Positions 1 through 9,474 of a stretch of DNA of 64,000 nt are shown one piece after another. Made by a program: the position numbers and the translations under genes. Position 1 is the first letter of the stretch. Each line of letters begins with the position of its first letter. Source of the stretch: CAWAYH01 sp963786195 (GTDB taxonomy: Bacteria; Acidobacteriota; Vicinamibacteria; Vicinamibacterales; 2-12-FULL-66-21); NCBI GenBank assembly GCA_963786195.1, contig CAWAYH010000002.1, forward strand, positions 62,001 through 126,000. The letters are read 5' to 3'. The notes under the pieces were generated by a model that was given only the letters and a program-made list of their open reading frames with translations, was not told the DNA's origin and did not search any database.

Positions 1-51
1 CGCAGACAGCGCTGCGGTCAAGACCAGCACGACGAGCCACGTCACTCTCAC
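1..51 (-). CDS. Secreted or membrane protein, N-terminus only (partial)
   Basis: Only the first 17 codons are inside the window. On the minus strand a GTG at 51 opens a frame that starts with a basic residue and then a hydrophobic run (VTWLVVLVLTAALSA), as in a signal peptide or membrane anchor. An AAGGTGAGG ribosome-binding sequence lies just upstream (about 58-66). The product cannot be identified. It reads in the same direction as the protease gene at 132-1617 and follows it by about 80 bases, so it may be in the same operon. Confidence 0.45.
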   Translation of the reverse strand, partial: MRVTWLVVLVLTAALSA

Positions 52-131
52 GTCGGCCTCACCTTGTCAGGGAAGACCGACATTGTGGCCGAGGCGGAGG
101 GGAGCAATCAAGCGCTCCCCTCCGTGATGGG

Positions 132-1617
132 TCAGGAGCGGCTCAACGTCACGAAGACTTCGTTGTTGCCGCGGCTCACGAGGAGCAGCGCCGGGCGGTT
201 GCCGATCCCCGCGAGCGCGCTCTTCAGTTCGGCCGGTGTCGTGACTTTCTGGCCGTTCACCATCGAAATCACGTCACCTGCCTGCAGCCCGGCTGCCGCC
301 GCGGCGCCGTCAGGAGCCACGTCGCTCACGACGACGCCCTCGGTCCGCTTCGTCTCGAGCTGCCTGGCGAGATCGGGCGTCAGCGGCATGACCGTCATGC
401 CGAAGCCGCCCGATTCGGCTCCCTGGTCATCGCGCGAGGCCGCAGCACGCGCCGACTTCAACTCGTCGAGCGTTGCGCGCAGCGTCTGCGGTTTTCCATC
501 ACGCAGGACCTCGAGGGTCACGCTCGACCCAGGCTTCGTCCCGGCTATGCGGTTGCGCAGCCCGTTGCTGTCCGCGATCTTCTCGCCGTCCAGCGCGACG
601 ACGACGTCGCCCTGACGCAGTCCGGCCCGCGCCGCAGGGCTGCCGGCCTCGACGTTGCTGATGAGCGCGCCGCCGATGTCCGTCAGCTTCAGGCTCGCGG
701 CGATGTCCGACGTGACCGTCTGCACCGTCACGCCCAGCTTGCCGCGGGTCACCTTGCCGCTCGTCCGCAGCTGCTCCATGACCTGGCGCGCCATGTTGGA
801 CGGAATCGCGAACCCGAGGCCGATGTTGCCTCCGGTCGGCGTCAGGATCTGCGAGTTGATGCCGATCAGCTCACCACTGAGGTTGATCAGCGCACCACCC
901 GAGTTGCCCTGATTGATCGCCGCGTCGGTCTGGAGGAAGTCCTCGTAGTTGCCGTCGCCCAGACCCGTCGCGCGTCCCTTCGCGCTGATGATCCCCATCG
1001 TCACGGTCTGCCCGACGCCGAGCGGGTTGCCAACCGCCAGCACGACGTCGCCGACGCTGACCTTGCTCGAGTCGCCGATGGGCACCGTCTTGAGGCCGCG
1101 CGCGTCGATTTTGATCACCGCCAGATCGCTGGCGGGATCGGCGCCAACCACCCTCGCCTCGAACGTGCGCTTGTCGGAGAGCTCGACGCGGACGTGATCC
1201 GCGCCGTCGATGACGTGGTTGTTGGTGAGGATGTATCCGTCAGGGGTCGTGACGACACCGGAGCCAAGTCCCGATTGACGCGGCGCCCGCTGTTCTCTGC
1301 GGCATCTGGAAGCGCCGGCCGAAGAACTCGCGAAGCATCGGATCGTCCGGCAACTGGGTCGGTACGACCTGCGCACGCTTGTCGACACGGACGGTCACGA
1401 CGCCAGGCGTCACGAGGTTGACGACGCCGGCATACGAGGTTGCCGCCGCCACCGGAGCTGGCGGCGCAACCGTCGACGGTGCGGCCGCGACAACGCTGCG
1501 GGCGGATTGCGTTTGTCCAAGGCTGTAACCGGATACGCCTACGGTGGCGATCAGCGCGACAACTGCTGTGCCGCGGCCGGCGCGCGTCAGGATGCCACGC
1601 GGGGAAGTGTTGTTCAT
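132..1617 (-). CDS. degP: HtrA/DegP-family periplasmic serine protease with two PDZ domains (one frameshift)
   Basis: Trypsin-like envelope protease and chaperone that degrades misfolded periplasmic proteins. The start is ATG 1617 (MNNTSPRG), preceded by AAGGGAG. A membrane anchor or signal segment covers residues about 14-33. The catalytic triad is visible: His in TNNHVI, Asp in ASDLAVIKID and Ser in NQGNSGGALINL. Two PDZ domains follow, the second ending the protein. The frame breaks near 1295, where the linker before the protease domain (FQMPQ) continues as EQRAPRQSGLGSGV one base out; a single extra base explains it. All catalytic motifs are intact, so a sequence error is more likely than loss of function. 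Total length is about 494 residues, normal for the family. Downstream on the same strand is a second exported protein. Confidence 0.9.
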
Positions 1618-1770
1618 GACTGCTGGTTCTCCCTTCAGTACCGATCTGCCGGTCTCCGGTACGGCGGCCTGAGTCAATTCATCCGTCCCCGGAGTCCGGT
1701 CACATAGTTAGGACGACGAGCAGCCTTGCCGAAGCATTACGCGAGCATTACATCGGTGAAAGAATCGGAG

Positions 1771-1858
1771 GGTGCTGGGGGTGCTGGGTGCTGAAGGTGC
1801 TGAGGCTGCTGAAGGTGCTGAAGGTGCTGAAGGTGCTGATGGTGCTGAAGGTGCTTGG
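1771..1858. repeat. Degenerate tandem array of a 9-base unit (GGTGCTGAA)
   Basis: About nine imperfect copies of GGTGCTGAA fill the gap between the 5' side of the protease gene and the 3' end of the histidine kinase gene. Variants include GGTGCTGGG, GGCTGCTGAA and GGTGCTGAT. The array begins five bases before the kinase stop codon and would be transcribed at the kinase mRNA 3' end. A short piece of the same unit recurs at about 61318. No open frame is suggested. Confidence 0.8.
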
Positions 1859-1862
1859 GTTT

Positions 1863-3284
1863 TCAGCGATTGGCGGGGAGGTGCACAGTGAACGTCGAGC
1901 CACTGCCGGTCTGGGTGGCTACCTCTACTGTGCCGCGGTGGGCGAGGACGATGGCGCGGACGAGGCTGAGGCCGAGGCCGAGCCCACGTTCGGCTCGGCT
2001 CTGGTCGCCGCGGTAGAGCCGGTCCCAGATGCGGGGGAGATCGATCGGGGAAATGCCCGAGCCGGTGTCGGCGACGTCGATGCGGACGTCCTTGCCATCG
2101 CGATCCGCGGTGATGCGGACGCTGCCGCCGGCCGGCGTGTACTTGAGTGCGTTGTCGACGAGGTTGGCGAACGCCTGGCGCAGCCGATCGCGATCGCCGG
2201 TGACGGTCAAGTCGGGCTTCACCGTGACGGTCACGGTGATCTTCTTCTCGTCAGCGACGTCCTCGTAGACGCTGACGACCTCCTGCACGAGCCCCTCGAG
2301 TGGAATGTCGGCCAGCGCCAGCCGCATCGTGCCCGTTTCGGCCTCGGAGATATCCATCAACGTCTCGAGCATCGCGAGGATGCGATCGGATTCCTCGAGA
2401 CACGTCGCCAGTGCTTCGCGCTGCGTGTTCGGGTCGCCGGACTCGAGCGCACGCTCCGCCAATCCACGGAGGCGGGTCATCGGCGTCCTCAGATCGTGTG
2501 CAACGTTGTCGAGCGCATGGCCCATGCCGCGGATCAGCGCGTTGATCCGGTCGAGCATCTCGTTGAAGAGCGCGCTCAGCTCGTCGATCGCGTCGCGGTC
2601 GTTCCGTACGGGCACGCGCGTCTCCGTCCGTCCTGTGCGTATGATGTCCCTGACCGCGTGAATCAGACGATGGATCGGCTGCAGCGTCGAGCGCGTGACG
2701 ATCGCGCCGCCCGCCAGGCCCAGCACGACGATGACGATCGCCACGAGCCCGAGGATCGTGCGGAAACGGGCGAGCAGTGCCTGCCGGTTTTCGGTGCTCT
2801 TGCCCACGGAGAGGAGCGTGCCATCGGCCAGACGCGCGGACGCCACCTCCAGCTTCGCGTCGCGGGAATCCGAGAGCGCCTGCTCCCAGAGATCGGTGCG
2901 GCCGCGCAGGCCGCTGACGTCGAAGTCGTTCCAGTCCGGCGGCATGCTCGCGAAGAGCGTCTCGCTTCCCCCGCGGGCGACCCGCACGAACAGTCGTTCG
3001 TTGCGGCCCGATCGCTGCTCGAGATCGACGGCATTCGCCAGCGCCGGGAGTCCGCCGGCGGCATAGCGTTCCGAGTACTCCCGCAGCGTCGAGACGACGA
3101 TCTGGCGATCGCGCTCGGCGAGTGACGACGCGAGCAGTGTGTAGGTGAGGAGGACGACGGCAATGGACGAGGCGACGAAGACGGCGGCGTACCACAACGC
3201 CAGCCGGAGGCCCACGCGGCCCTGGCCCGAGCGAAGTCGAGGGCCGGCTGGTTGCTCGCCGATCTGAGGGGCGGTCTCAATCAC
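1863..3284 (-). CDS. Two-component sensor histidine kinase
   Basis: Inner-membrane sensor kinase of 473 residues that phosphorylates the response regulator encoded just upstream. It has two membrane segments (about residues 29-50 and 175-195) around a periplasmic sensor domain of about 120 residues, then a HAMP linker. The H-box is NVAHDLRTPMTRLRG with the phospho-accepting His, the N-box is FANLVDNALKYTP, and the G boxes are DTGSGI and GLGLGLSL. The start is GTG 3284, three bases after the regulator's stop codon, so the two genes are co-transcribed and probably translationally coupled. The periplasmic domain resembles no family I can name, so the signal is unknown. Confidence 0.93.
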   Translation of the reverse strand: MIETAPQIGEQPAGPRLRSGQGRVGLRLALWYAAVFVASSIAVVLLTYTLLASSLAERDRQIVVSTLREYSERYAAGGLPALANAVDLEQRSGRNERLFVRVARGGSETLFASMPPDWNDFDVSGLRGRTDLWEQALSDSRDAKLEVASARLADGTLLSVGKSTENRQALLARFRTILGLVAIVIVVLGLAGGAIVTRSTLQPIHRLIHAVRDIIRTGRTETRVPVRNDRDAIDELSALFNEMLDRINALIRGMGHALDNVAHDLRTPMTRLRGLAERALESGDPNTQREALATCLEESDRILAMLETLMDISEAETGTMRLALADIPLEGLVQEVVSVYEDVADEKKITVTVTVKPDLTVTGDRDRLRQAFANLVDNALKYTPAGGSVRITADRDGKDVRIDVADTGSGISPIDLPRIWDRLYRGDQSRAERGLGLGLSLVRAIVLAHRGTVEVATQTGSGSTFTVHLPANR

Positions 3285-3287
3285 GGA

Positions 3288-3971
3288 TCACGCCTCGGGC
3301 TCCGCCTTGAGCACGTACCCCACACCCCTGACGGTGTGAAGCAGCTTCGGCTCGAAGTCGCGGTCGATCTTCTCGCGCAACCTCGAGACGAGCACGTCGA
3401 TGACGTTGGTGCCCGGATTGAAGTTGTACCCCCACACGTGCGACAGGATCATCGCCTTCGTGAGCACGCGGCCGGGGTTGCGCATCAGGTATTCCAGCAG
3501 CGCGAACTCTCGCGGCCGGAGATCGAGCTGGCGGCCCGCGCGTTCCGTTCGTCGGCTCAGGAGATCCATCGACAGATCGCCGAGTGAGAGCCGCGTGGGC
3601 TCCGATGCACCGGTCGATCGCCTGATGAGCGCCTGGAGGCGGGCCAGCAATTCCGCGAACGCGAACGGCTTCGTCAGGTAGTCGTCGCCGCCGGCCTGCA
3701 GCCCGCGGACACGGTCATCGACGGTGCGCCGCGCGCTCAGGATGAGGACCGGCGTCCGGCTGCCGCGGGCCCGCATGCGATCGATGAGGGTCAGGCCGTC
3801 GAGTCCGGGCAGCATCACGTCGACGACCGCCACGTCGTACTGCCCGCTCGTGGCGAGATCGAGGCCGCGCTGGCCGTCAGCCGCGAGGTCCGCCGCGTAG
3901 CCCGCTTCGGCCAGCCCCTTGGCGACGAAGTCGGCGATCGTCGGGTCGTCTTCGACCAGCAGCACGCGCAT
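3288..3971 (-). CDS. OmpR/PhoB-family response regulator
   Basis: DNA-binding response regulator of 227 residues. The receiver domain has the acidic pair EDD (residues 7-9), the phosphorylated Asp51 in VAVVDVMLPG, Ser/Thr in LILSA and a Lys in TKPF. A winged-helix DNA-binding domain occupies about 130-225 and ends with the family pattern VLVSRLREKID and TVRGVGYVL. It is the first gene of a two-gene operon with the kinase at 1863-3284. The target genes are unknown; the neighbouring HtrA protease suggests, but does not prove, an envelope-stress role. Confidence 0.95.
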   Translation of the reverse strand: MRVLLVEDDPTIADFVAKGLAEAGYAADLAADGQRGLDLATSGQYDVAVVDVMLPGLDGLTLIDRMRARGSRTPVLILSARRTVDDRVRGLQAGGDDYLTKPFAFAELLARLQALIRRSTGASEPTRLSLGDLSMDLLSRRTERAGRQLDLRPREFALLEYLMRNPGRVLTKAMILSHVWGYNFNPGTNVIDVLVSRLREKIDRDFEPKLLHTVRGVGYVLKAEPEA

Positions 3972-3996
3972 GGCTGTGAGGGGAGTGTAACGAAAG

Positions 3997-4034
3997 ATCG
4001 TAGCTCGTGGCTCGTCGCTCGTCGCTCGGGGATC
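3997..4034. repeat. CTCGT-type short tandem array upstream of the response regulator
   Basis: Repeats of the form GCTCGTNGCTCGTCGCTCG lie about 30 bases upstream of the regulator start codon, between divergent genes. A related array (GTAGCCCGTAGCCCGGGACTCGTAGCTCG) occurs at 57677-57712. The function is unknown. The array would fall within or next to the regulator promoter. Confidence 0.6.
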
Positions 4035-4116
4035 GGAGATTGTTTGATTTCTTGGCGTTTCTCGGGGAAGACTGATCAGTCGCGGCCAGTGCGCCGTGAG
4101 ATGTCAGAGAGAGGGC

Positions 4117-4638
4117 ATGATGATCACGCGTCCGGACCGAAGCGAAGCCGCGGACTATTACTTCACCTACATCGATCAGGGCGGGGACGGCGACATTCGA
4201 CGCCGGCTCCACGACCAACTGGGCGAGACGGTCGCGCTGTTGCAGGGCATCTCCGAGGAGGCGTCGCTTCGCCGGTATGCGCCGGACAAATGGAGCATTC
4301 GCGAGGTGCTCAGCCACATCAACGACAGCGAGCGCGTGTTCGTGTACCGCGCGTTCTGGTTTGCGCGCGGGTACGATAGCCCCCTCCCCAGCTTCGAGCA
4401 GACGATCGCGGCATCGACCGCGGGCGCCGACGCGCGGCCGTGGCGCAGCCATATCGACGAATTCCGCTCCATCCGCGCGGCGACGCTCACGCTCTTTGAC
4501 AATCTGCCAGACGACGCGTGGTCCCGACGCGGCGTGGCGAGCGGGCATCCGGTGACCGTCCGCGCGCTCGCGTACATCGTCGCTGGCCATGCCGCGCATC
4601 ACATCAACATCCTGCGCACGCGGTATCTGCAGGGCTGA
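4117..4638 (+). CDS. DinB/YfiT-like four-helix-bundle protein
   Basis: Soluble protein of 173 residues of the DinB superfamily, whose members are often metal-dependent thiol transferases or related enzymes. The family pattern is visible: KWSIREVLSHINDSE early (first metal-ligand His) and AGHAAHHINILRTRYL near the end (two further His residues). The start is ATG 4117 or ATG 4120 after GAGAGAGGG. It stands alone, divergent from the two-component operon. The substrate cannot be predicted. Confidence 0.8.
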   Translation: MMITRPDRSEAADYYFTYIDQGGDGDIRRRLHDQLGETVALLQGISEEASLRRYAPDKWSIREVLSHINDSERVFVYRAFWFARGYDSPLPSFEQTIAASTAGADARPWRSHIDEFRSIRAATLTLFDNLPDDAWSRRGVASGHPVTVRALAYIVAGHAAHHINILRTRYLQG

Positions 4639-4681
4639 GTGAACGGCGGACGCTCACGATGGAGTGTTACGCGGCCAGGTG

Positions 4682-4894
4682 ATGCGCGAGCAAGCATCCA
4701 GATCGGACGGAACGGCTCGCCGGCTCGTGATCGCTGGCGTGGTGCTGATCTTCGGTGGCGAGGCGTTCTGTCTCCTGGGGCCACTGCGATTCGAGCGGCT
4801 CGTGCACGTCACGTGTCACGCGGCACTGTACTTGGGCATCGTGATCGTCGGAGTTGGCGCGGCGATGAACTGGCGGGGGCGACCCTCCGCGTGA
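4682..4894 (+). CDS. Small two-helix membrane protein
   Basis: Predicted protein of 70 residues from ATG 4682 (76 if GTG 4664 is used). Two hydrophobic segments are clear: LVIAGVVLIFGGEAFCLLGP and AALYLGIVIVGVGAAMN, joined by a short loop. No family was recognised. It lies between the DinB-like gene and the secreted protein at 4927 on the same strand, with short gaps, so the three may form one transcript. Confidence 0.5.
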   Translation: MREQASRSDGTARRLVIAGVVLIFGGEAFCLLGPLRFERLVHVTCHAALYLGIVIVGVGAAMNWRGRPSA

Positions 4895-4926
4895 CGGGCG
4901 GGCGCCAACAGCCGCATGGAGGAGAG

Positions 4927-5916
4927 ATGAACCGACTGCTGGCCATCCTCGCCATCGTTGTGGTCGGTGGGTCCGCGACGCTGAGCCCGCTGACGCGGTC
5001 GGCGCCGCCGAAGCTGGCACCCGAGATCGAAGAAATCCTGTGGTGGCTGCCGGCCGACACCGAGACACTTCAGGTGACGCAGACCCCCGCACGCGCGCGC
5101 GGGCCGTTGTTCGAGGCCATGCCGACCGCCGCCGGAAAGATCGACTTCGAAGACAGGAGTTTCGGGAAGACGCTGAATCAGGCGCTGCGCGCCACACCGC
5201 TGAAAGCGACCGTCGATGGCTCGAGGCGCTTCGTCGCACCGAAGGGCCTGGGTGAGATGCCGTCCGAGGGCGCGAGGATCTTTCTCTTCGCGAAACCGCT
5301 CGGCGCGACCGCGAACGGCCTGATGGCCCAGCTCGAGAAGGGAGCACTGAGCACCGAGCAGATTGGCGGCGTGAAAGTCGTCGTCTACCGCGAGAAGGTC
5401 GAGGACGACATCGAGACCTTGTACGTCACGATTCCGCAGCCGGACGTGCTGTTGATGGCCTCGAACCGCGAGTATGTCGAGGAGGTGCTCCGACGTCGCG
5501 GGACTCGAGCGGGAGCGCGTGCACTGCCACAGGACCTGCCGGAATGGAGCTGGACGGACACGACCGCGCCGTATTGGGCGGTCCGGCATTATCGCCGTGA
5601 CAATTTCGAAAGCGATCCGACCTCACCATTTCGCAAGGACGCCGAGGCGAACGTGTTCGATGCGGATGCGGTGGGGGTGGCGGCTCACGCGGCAGCCGAC
5701 GGCGCCGCGGTCGTCGTGCACTACCTCTCGAAGAGCCCGACGGCGGAGCAGGTCGCAGCGCGAATCTTCAGCCATCCCGGAGACGGCGTCAGCCCAACGA
5801 TCCGCCGGGCCGCCGCTGACGCGATTGAAGTCCGGTTCGTCGCGAAAGACGACGAAGACCTCTCGATGTTTTTCTTCTACCTCATGGCCTCCCTCGGCCA
5901 CGCGGTCTATCTCTGA
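4927..5916 (+). CDS. Exported protein of unknown function
   Basis: Predicted protein of 329 residues from ATG 4927, preceded by a good GGAGGAGAG site. The N-terminus is a signal peptide (MNRLLAILAIVVVGGSATLS). The rest is alpha/beta in character with no membrane segments until a hydrophobic C-terminal stretch (MFFFYLMASLGHAVYL). It contains a region like the secreted protein at 57851-58864 (evenly spaced beta stretches about self-limiting values, such as PADTETLQVTQ and PQPDVLLMASNREYVEEVL), so the two may be distant relatives; this is an inference. No catalytic motif is visible. It overlaps the convergent gene at 5907 by 10 bases. Confidence 0.65.
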   Translation: MNRLLAILAIVVVGGSATLSPLTRSAPPKLAPEIEEILWWLPADTETLQVTQTPARARGPLFEAMPTAAGKIDFEDRSFGKTLNQALRATPLKATVDGSRRFVAPKGLGEMPSEGARIFLFAKPLGATANGLMAQLEKGALSTEQIGGVKVVVYREKVEDDIETLYVTIPQPDVLLMASNREYVEEVLRRRGTRAGARALPQDLPEWSWTDTTAPYWAVRHYRRDNFESDPTSPFRKDAEANVFDADAVGVAAHAAADGAAVVVHYLSKSPTAEQVAARIFSHPGDGVSPTIRRAAADAIEVRFVAKDDEDLSMFFFYLMASLGHAVYL

Positions 5917-6395
5917 CGAGTGGAGGCCACGATAGGTAGGCCCACGAACGGAAAATGTCCGATGAACTGGACCCACCAGCGGAAGGTGATTGCCGCTGGG
6001 CGGTGGACGAGCTGCGGAATGACCACGATCGACATGACCAGCCAGATGAAGGGCCCGTAGATTGCTGCGACGATGAGGACTCCGTATGGCTGTTTCAAAA
6101 GATTCCGCACCCAGTCCAGGCGCATCACGAGAAAGAGGAAGACCGCCGACCATCCAAAGGCGACGCCAACGTGCATCGCCACACCGATCAGCGCCGTGGA
6201 CGTGCCGCCCTCGAACGCCGATGAGCCCAGCAGCGTCGCCGCCACGCCCTGAAACAGGCGCGTGACCGTCGAGCCATAGAAGAACGCGCTCAGCACGCTT
6301 GAAAAGAGCCCGTCGACGATCGCGGTCAGAAGGCCGGCGCGCACGAGTCTGGACAAAGTGCCGCTTTGAGAGGGCATCGCTTTCTCAAGGGGCAT
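5907..6395 (-). CDS. Four-helix integral membrane protein
   Basis: Predicted protein of 162 residues with about four transmembrane segments (for example LLTAIVDGLFSSVLSAFFYG, GVAFGWSAVFLFLVMRL and VLIVAAIYGPFIWLVMSIVVIPQLV). No domain was recognised. The pattern of small residues followed by GSTVTRLFQGVAATLLG looks like that of small conserved bacterial membrane proteins. ATG 6377 is an alternative start. It is divergent from nothing close by and ends convergently with the exported protein at 4927-5916. Confidence 0.6.
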   Translation of the reverse strand: MPLEKAMPSQSGTLSRLVRAGLLTAIVDGLFSSVLSAFFYGSTVTRLFQGVAATLLGSSAFEGGTSTALIGVAMHVGVAFGWSAVFLFLVMRLDWVRNLLKQPYGVLIVAAIYGPFIWLVMSIVVIPQLVHRPAAITFRWWVQFIGHFPFVGLPIVASTRQR

Positions 6396-6423
6396 TATGG
6401 TGGAAGACGGGATCCCTGAGCGA

Positions 6424-9099
6424 TCACTCGGATCGCAGCGCGATCAGCGCGTCCATCCCCATCGCTCGGCGCGCGGGCAACCAGATCGCCAGCAGGGCGA
6501 CAGCGCCGAGGACGAGCGGCCCGGCCAGCAGCGCAATGGGATCGCGCGGGGTGACGCCGTACAGCAGGCTGGCGAGCAACGGGCCTGCCACCACCGCGGC
6601 CGCGAGCCCGCCGGCCAGACCCAGTCCGACGATCGTGGCGCCGCGCCGGAGGACCAGGATGCCGACGTCCCTGCGCGCCGCGCCAAGCGCGATCCGGATC
6701 GCAATCTCGCGCGTTCGCTGGCCGATCGCATACGTCAGCGCTGCATACAATCCGATCATGCTCAGCACGAGCGCCAGCGACCCGAACGTCACGAGCATCG
6801 TCCGTGCCGCGCGCACTTTGATGAATGCGTAGTCGAGGCGCGCCGCGAGCGAATCGCCCTCCGACACCGGCACGTCGGGATCGACCTCGGCAATCGCCCG
6901 CCGGATATCGGGCAGCCTGGCTCTGGCGTCACCGGACAGCCTGACGATCATCTGCGAGTCCTTCGACCATGTCTCCGACGGGCTCTGCTGCCAGAAATTC
7001 AGATAGGCGATCGGTTCCGGGCTTTCGACGAAGCTGACCCACTGCCGGTCGTTGACGACGCCAACAACCTCGCAGGGCGTCCGGCCGATCGTGACGAGGC
7101 TGCCCACGGCGCCACCCCGGGGCCACAACTGGCGCGCGAGCGCCTCGTTCACCACGACGACGCGCGGGCCTTCGGGCTTGTCGCGCTCGTCGAACTCGCG
7201 CCCTTCGACAACGTTCGCGCCGAGCGCCTTGAAATAGCGGGCCCCGACGTGTGTCGTGGATGAGCGGACGGCCGCCTGATCCGGATTCCCTGCGAGCTGT
7301 ACGGGCTGCACCGGCCTGGCCCAATAGGGCAGCGGAGGCACGTTCCCCGGGCTTGCGGCGGCAACACCCGGCAACCCCTCGAGGCGCTGGATCACGTCGC
7401 GCTGAAATGCCCAGGCCCGTTCAATCGGGTAACCGACGAGACTCGGTCGCACGCGCACCAGCACGACGGCACTCGGATCGAAGCCAGGTCCCCGCTGCAG
7501 CAGGAAGAAGCTGCGAACGAGCAACCCGCCGCAGGCGAGCAGGACCACCGACATCGCGACCTGCACGACGATGAGTCCTTCCCGCAGCCAGGATCCGCGA
7601 GTGCCCGCGCCGGCCGTTTCCTCCTTGAGCGACGGCAGGACGTCGGGCCGCGTCGACTGCAGCGCCGGTACGAGGCCGGTCAGCACGCCCGTCAGGATCG
7701 CGGACGCGATGCCAACCAGCACGACGCGTGGATCGAGAGACAGATCGAGATTGACCGTGTCGCCTCCGCTGCCGACGCCGAAGAACCGGCGGAGCACTTC
7801 CGTCGACCAGATCGCGACGGCGAAGCCGGCCACCCCGCCGGCAATGGCCAGCGCGACGGACTCGACGAGCAACAGGCGGATCAAGCGGATGCGGCCGGCG
7901 CCGAGCGAGATCCGGATCGCGATTTCTTTCCGTCGCCTCAGGCCGCGGGAGAGCAGCAGGCCTGCCACGTTGGCGCAGGCGACGAGCAGCACGAGCGCGG
8001 CGGCTCCGGCCAGCAGCGCGACGATCGGCGCGTTCTGCAGTTGCTCCCGGATCCGGATGCCGCGGGCGGGCCGTAGAAACACGCCCCGCTCTCTGTTCGT
8101 CTCTGGAAACGTGGCCGCGAGCTGGCGCGCCAGCAGACTCATCTCGGCCTGCGCTTCGTCAATCGAAACGCCCTCGGCCAGTCGGCCGATCAGATTGACG
8201 ACATTGCAGCCACGCGCGAGGCCGTCACAGAATCGGTAACCGACCGCGAACATCGCCGAGGGAATCCACACCGCGTTCGGCGTGAGGCCGCTCACGATCC
8301 CCTGGAAGCGTTCGGGCGCGATGCCGATCACCGTAAAGGCCGTTCCGTTGATACGCACCGGCGTGCCGAGGATCCGAGGGTCCTGGCCGAAATGCGTCCG
8401 CCAGAGGTCGTGGCTCAGGACGGCAACCGGGTTCCTGCCCGGCACGTGGTCCTCGTCCGCTGTGAAGAACCGGCCGATCGTTGGCTGCAGGCGCAGCAGG
8501 CTGAAGTAGCCGGCCGAGGCCACGCTTCCGGACACGTTGAGCGCGCCGTCCGGCGTCACGATCTGCATCGGCGACGTCGAGTAGTGCGCGGCGAGATCCG
8601 CAAACGTCCGGGCGTGATCGCGATAGTAGGTGAAGTCAGGATACGAAAACCCCAGGCCCCGTCCGATACTGCCGGTCACCGTCTGTTCCGCGTCTACCAG
8701 CCGGGACGCGCCGTCGACGGGCAGCGGCTGAAGGAAGAGCGCATAGGCGAGGCTGACGATCGCGCTGTTGAGTCCCAGACCGAGCGCCAGCGTGGCGATC
8801 GCGGCCGCCGTGAACGCCGGCGTCTGTTTCATCCGGCGGATGGCGATACGTGCGTCCTGCAGAAGGTGTTCGAGGAAGGGCAGGCCCTGCTCATCGCGAT
8901 AGCCTTCCTTTGCCGCTTCGAGCCCGCCGAACCTGAGCACCGCCTGGCGCCGCGCATCGGCGGCCGCCAGTCCCCTCTGCACGTTGGCTTCCGTTTCGAG
9001 TGCCAGGTAATCCTCGAACTCCTCGCGCAGTCGCTCCTCGTCCTGGCGCCTCGTCACCGACGTCATCAGCCGAATCACGAATCGCCTGAGACTGCTCAT
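6424..9099 (-). CDS. MacB/FtsX-type ABC transporter permease of the ADOP family
   Basis: Large permease of 891 residues. Domain order: an N-terminal cytoplasmic region typical of ADOP proteins (residues 1-75, charged, with the pattern RLREEFEDYLALETEANVQRG), a first FtsX half (TM at about 95 with LALGLGLNSAIVSLAYALFLQPLP, then a MacB-like periplasmic domain and three TM helices), and a duplicated second half with the same order, ending DALIALRSE. There is no ATPase domain, so it must use an ATPase encoded elsewhere or act alone. The start is ATG 9099, which overlaps the PadR stop codon (ATGA), showing translational coupling to the regulator. The substrate is unknown. The family is greatly expanded in Acidobacteriota. 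Confidence 0.93.
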   Translation of the reverse strand: MSSLRRFVIRLMTSVTRRQDEERLREEFEDYLALETEANVQRGLAAADARRQAVLRFGGLEAAKEGYRDEQGLPFLEHLLQDARIAIRRMKQTPAFTAAAIATLALGLGLNSAIVSLAYALFLQPLPVDGASRLVDAEQTVTGSIGRGLGFSYPDFTYYRDHARTFADLAAHYSTSPMQIVTPDGALNVSGSVASAGYFSLLRLQPTIGRFFTADEDHVPGRNPVAVLSHDLWRTHFGQDPRILGTPVRINGTAFTVIGIAPERFQGIVSGLTPNAVWIPSAMFAVGYRFCDGLARGCNVVNLIGRLAEGVSIDEAQAEMSLLARQLAATFPETNRERGVFLRPARGIRIREQLQNAPIVALLAGAAALVLLVACANVAGLLLSRGLRRRKEIAIRISLGAGRIRLIRLLLVESVALAIAGGVAGFAVAIWSTEVLRRFFGVGSGGDTVNLDLSLDPRVVLVGIASAILTGVLTGLVPALQSTRPDVLPSLKEETAGAGTRGSWLREGLIVVQVAMSVVLLACGGLLVRSFFLLQRGPGFDPSAVVLVRVRPSLVGYPIERAWAFQRDVIQRLEGLPGVAAASPGNVPPLPYWARPVQPVQLAGNPDQAAVRSSTTHVGARYFKALGANVVEGREFDERDKPEGPRVVVVNEALARQLWPRGGAVGSLVTIGRTPCEVVGVVNDRQWVSFVESPEPIAYLNFWQQSPSETWSKDSQMIVRLSGDARARLPDIRRAIAEVDPDVPVSEGDSLAARLDYAFIKVRAARTMLVTFGSLALVLSMIGLYAALTYAIGQRTREIAIRIALGAARRDVGILVLRRGATIVGLGLAGGLAAAVVAGPLLASLLYGVTPRDPIALLAGPLVLGAVALLAIWLPARRAMGMDALIALRSE

Positions 9100-9443
9100 T
9101 GAAGATCGTCGGCTTTCACGGCGAAGAATCGATCGATGAGCGCCGTCGTCTTCTCCCAATCACGGGTTTCCGCCTGGAGCTGTTTGCGTCCGACCGCAGT
9201 CAGCCGATAGAAGCGCGCCTTGCGATTGTTCTCAGAAGGTCCCCGCTCGGACGCGATCGCCCCCTCCTGCTCCAGCTTCAACAGCACCGGATAGAGCGTG
9301 CCCGGATTCAGCGCCAGCCGATCGCCGCTGATCTGCTCGATGCGCCGGGCGAGGCCATAGCCGTGCAGAGGACCGAGTACATCCAGCGTCTTCAGGACCA
9401 TCAATGCCAGCGTGCCCTGCTGAACGTCCATCTTCTTTTTCAT
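9096..9443 (-). CDS. PadR-family transcriptional regulator
   Basis: Winged-helix repressor of 115 residues. The N-terminal half carries the PadR pattern QGTLALMVLKTLDVLGPLHGYGLA, followed by LALNPGTLYPVLLKLEQEGAI (recognition helix) and the wing with FYRLTAVGRKQL. The C-terminal helix is short. It precedes and overlaps the ADOP permease by four bases, the arrangement usual for such permeases, and probably represses its own operon through the palindrome at 9475-9513. Confidence 0.93.
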   Translation of the reverse strand: MKKKMDVQQGTLALMVLKTLDVLGPLHGYGLARRIEQISGDRLALNPGTLYPVLLKLEQEGAIASERGPSENNRKARFYRLTAVGRKQLQAETRDWEKTTALIDRFFAVKADDLQ

Positions 9444-9474
9444 GGCAATCGCCGGAGTGGCCTTAGCAGCCCAG

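Noticed and set aside
1788..3125. 445-residue plus-strand open frame opposite the histidine kinase
   Set aside because: Antisense shadow of a complete kinase gene; the translated sequence is Arg/Ala/Asp-rich and starts inside the tandem array.
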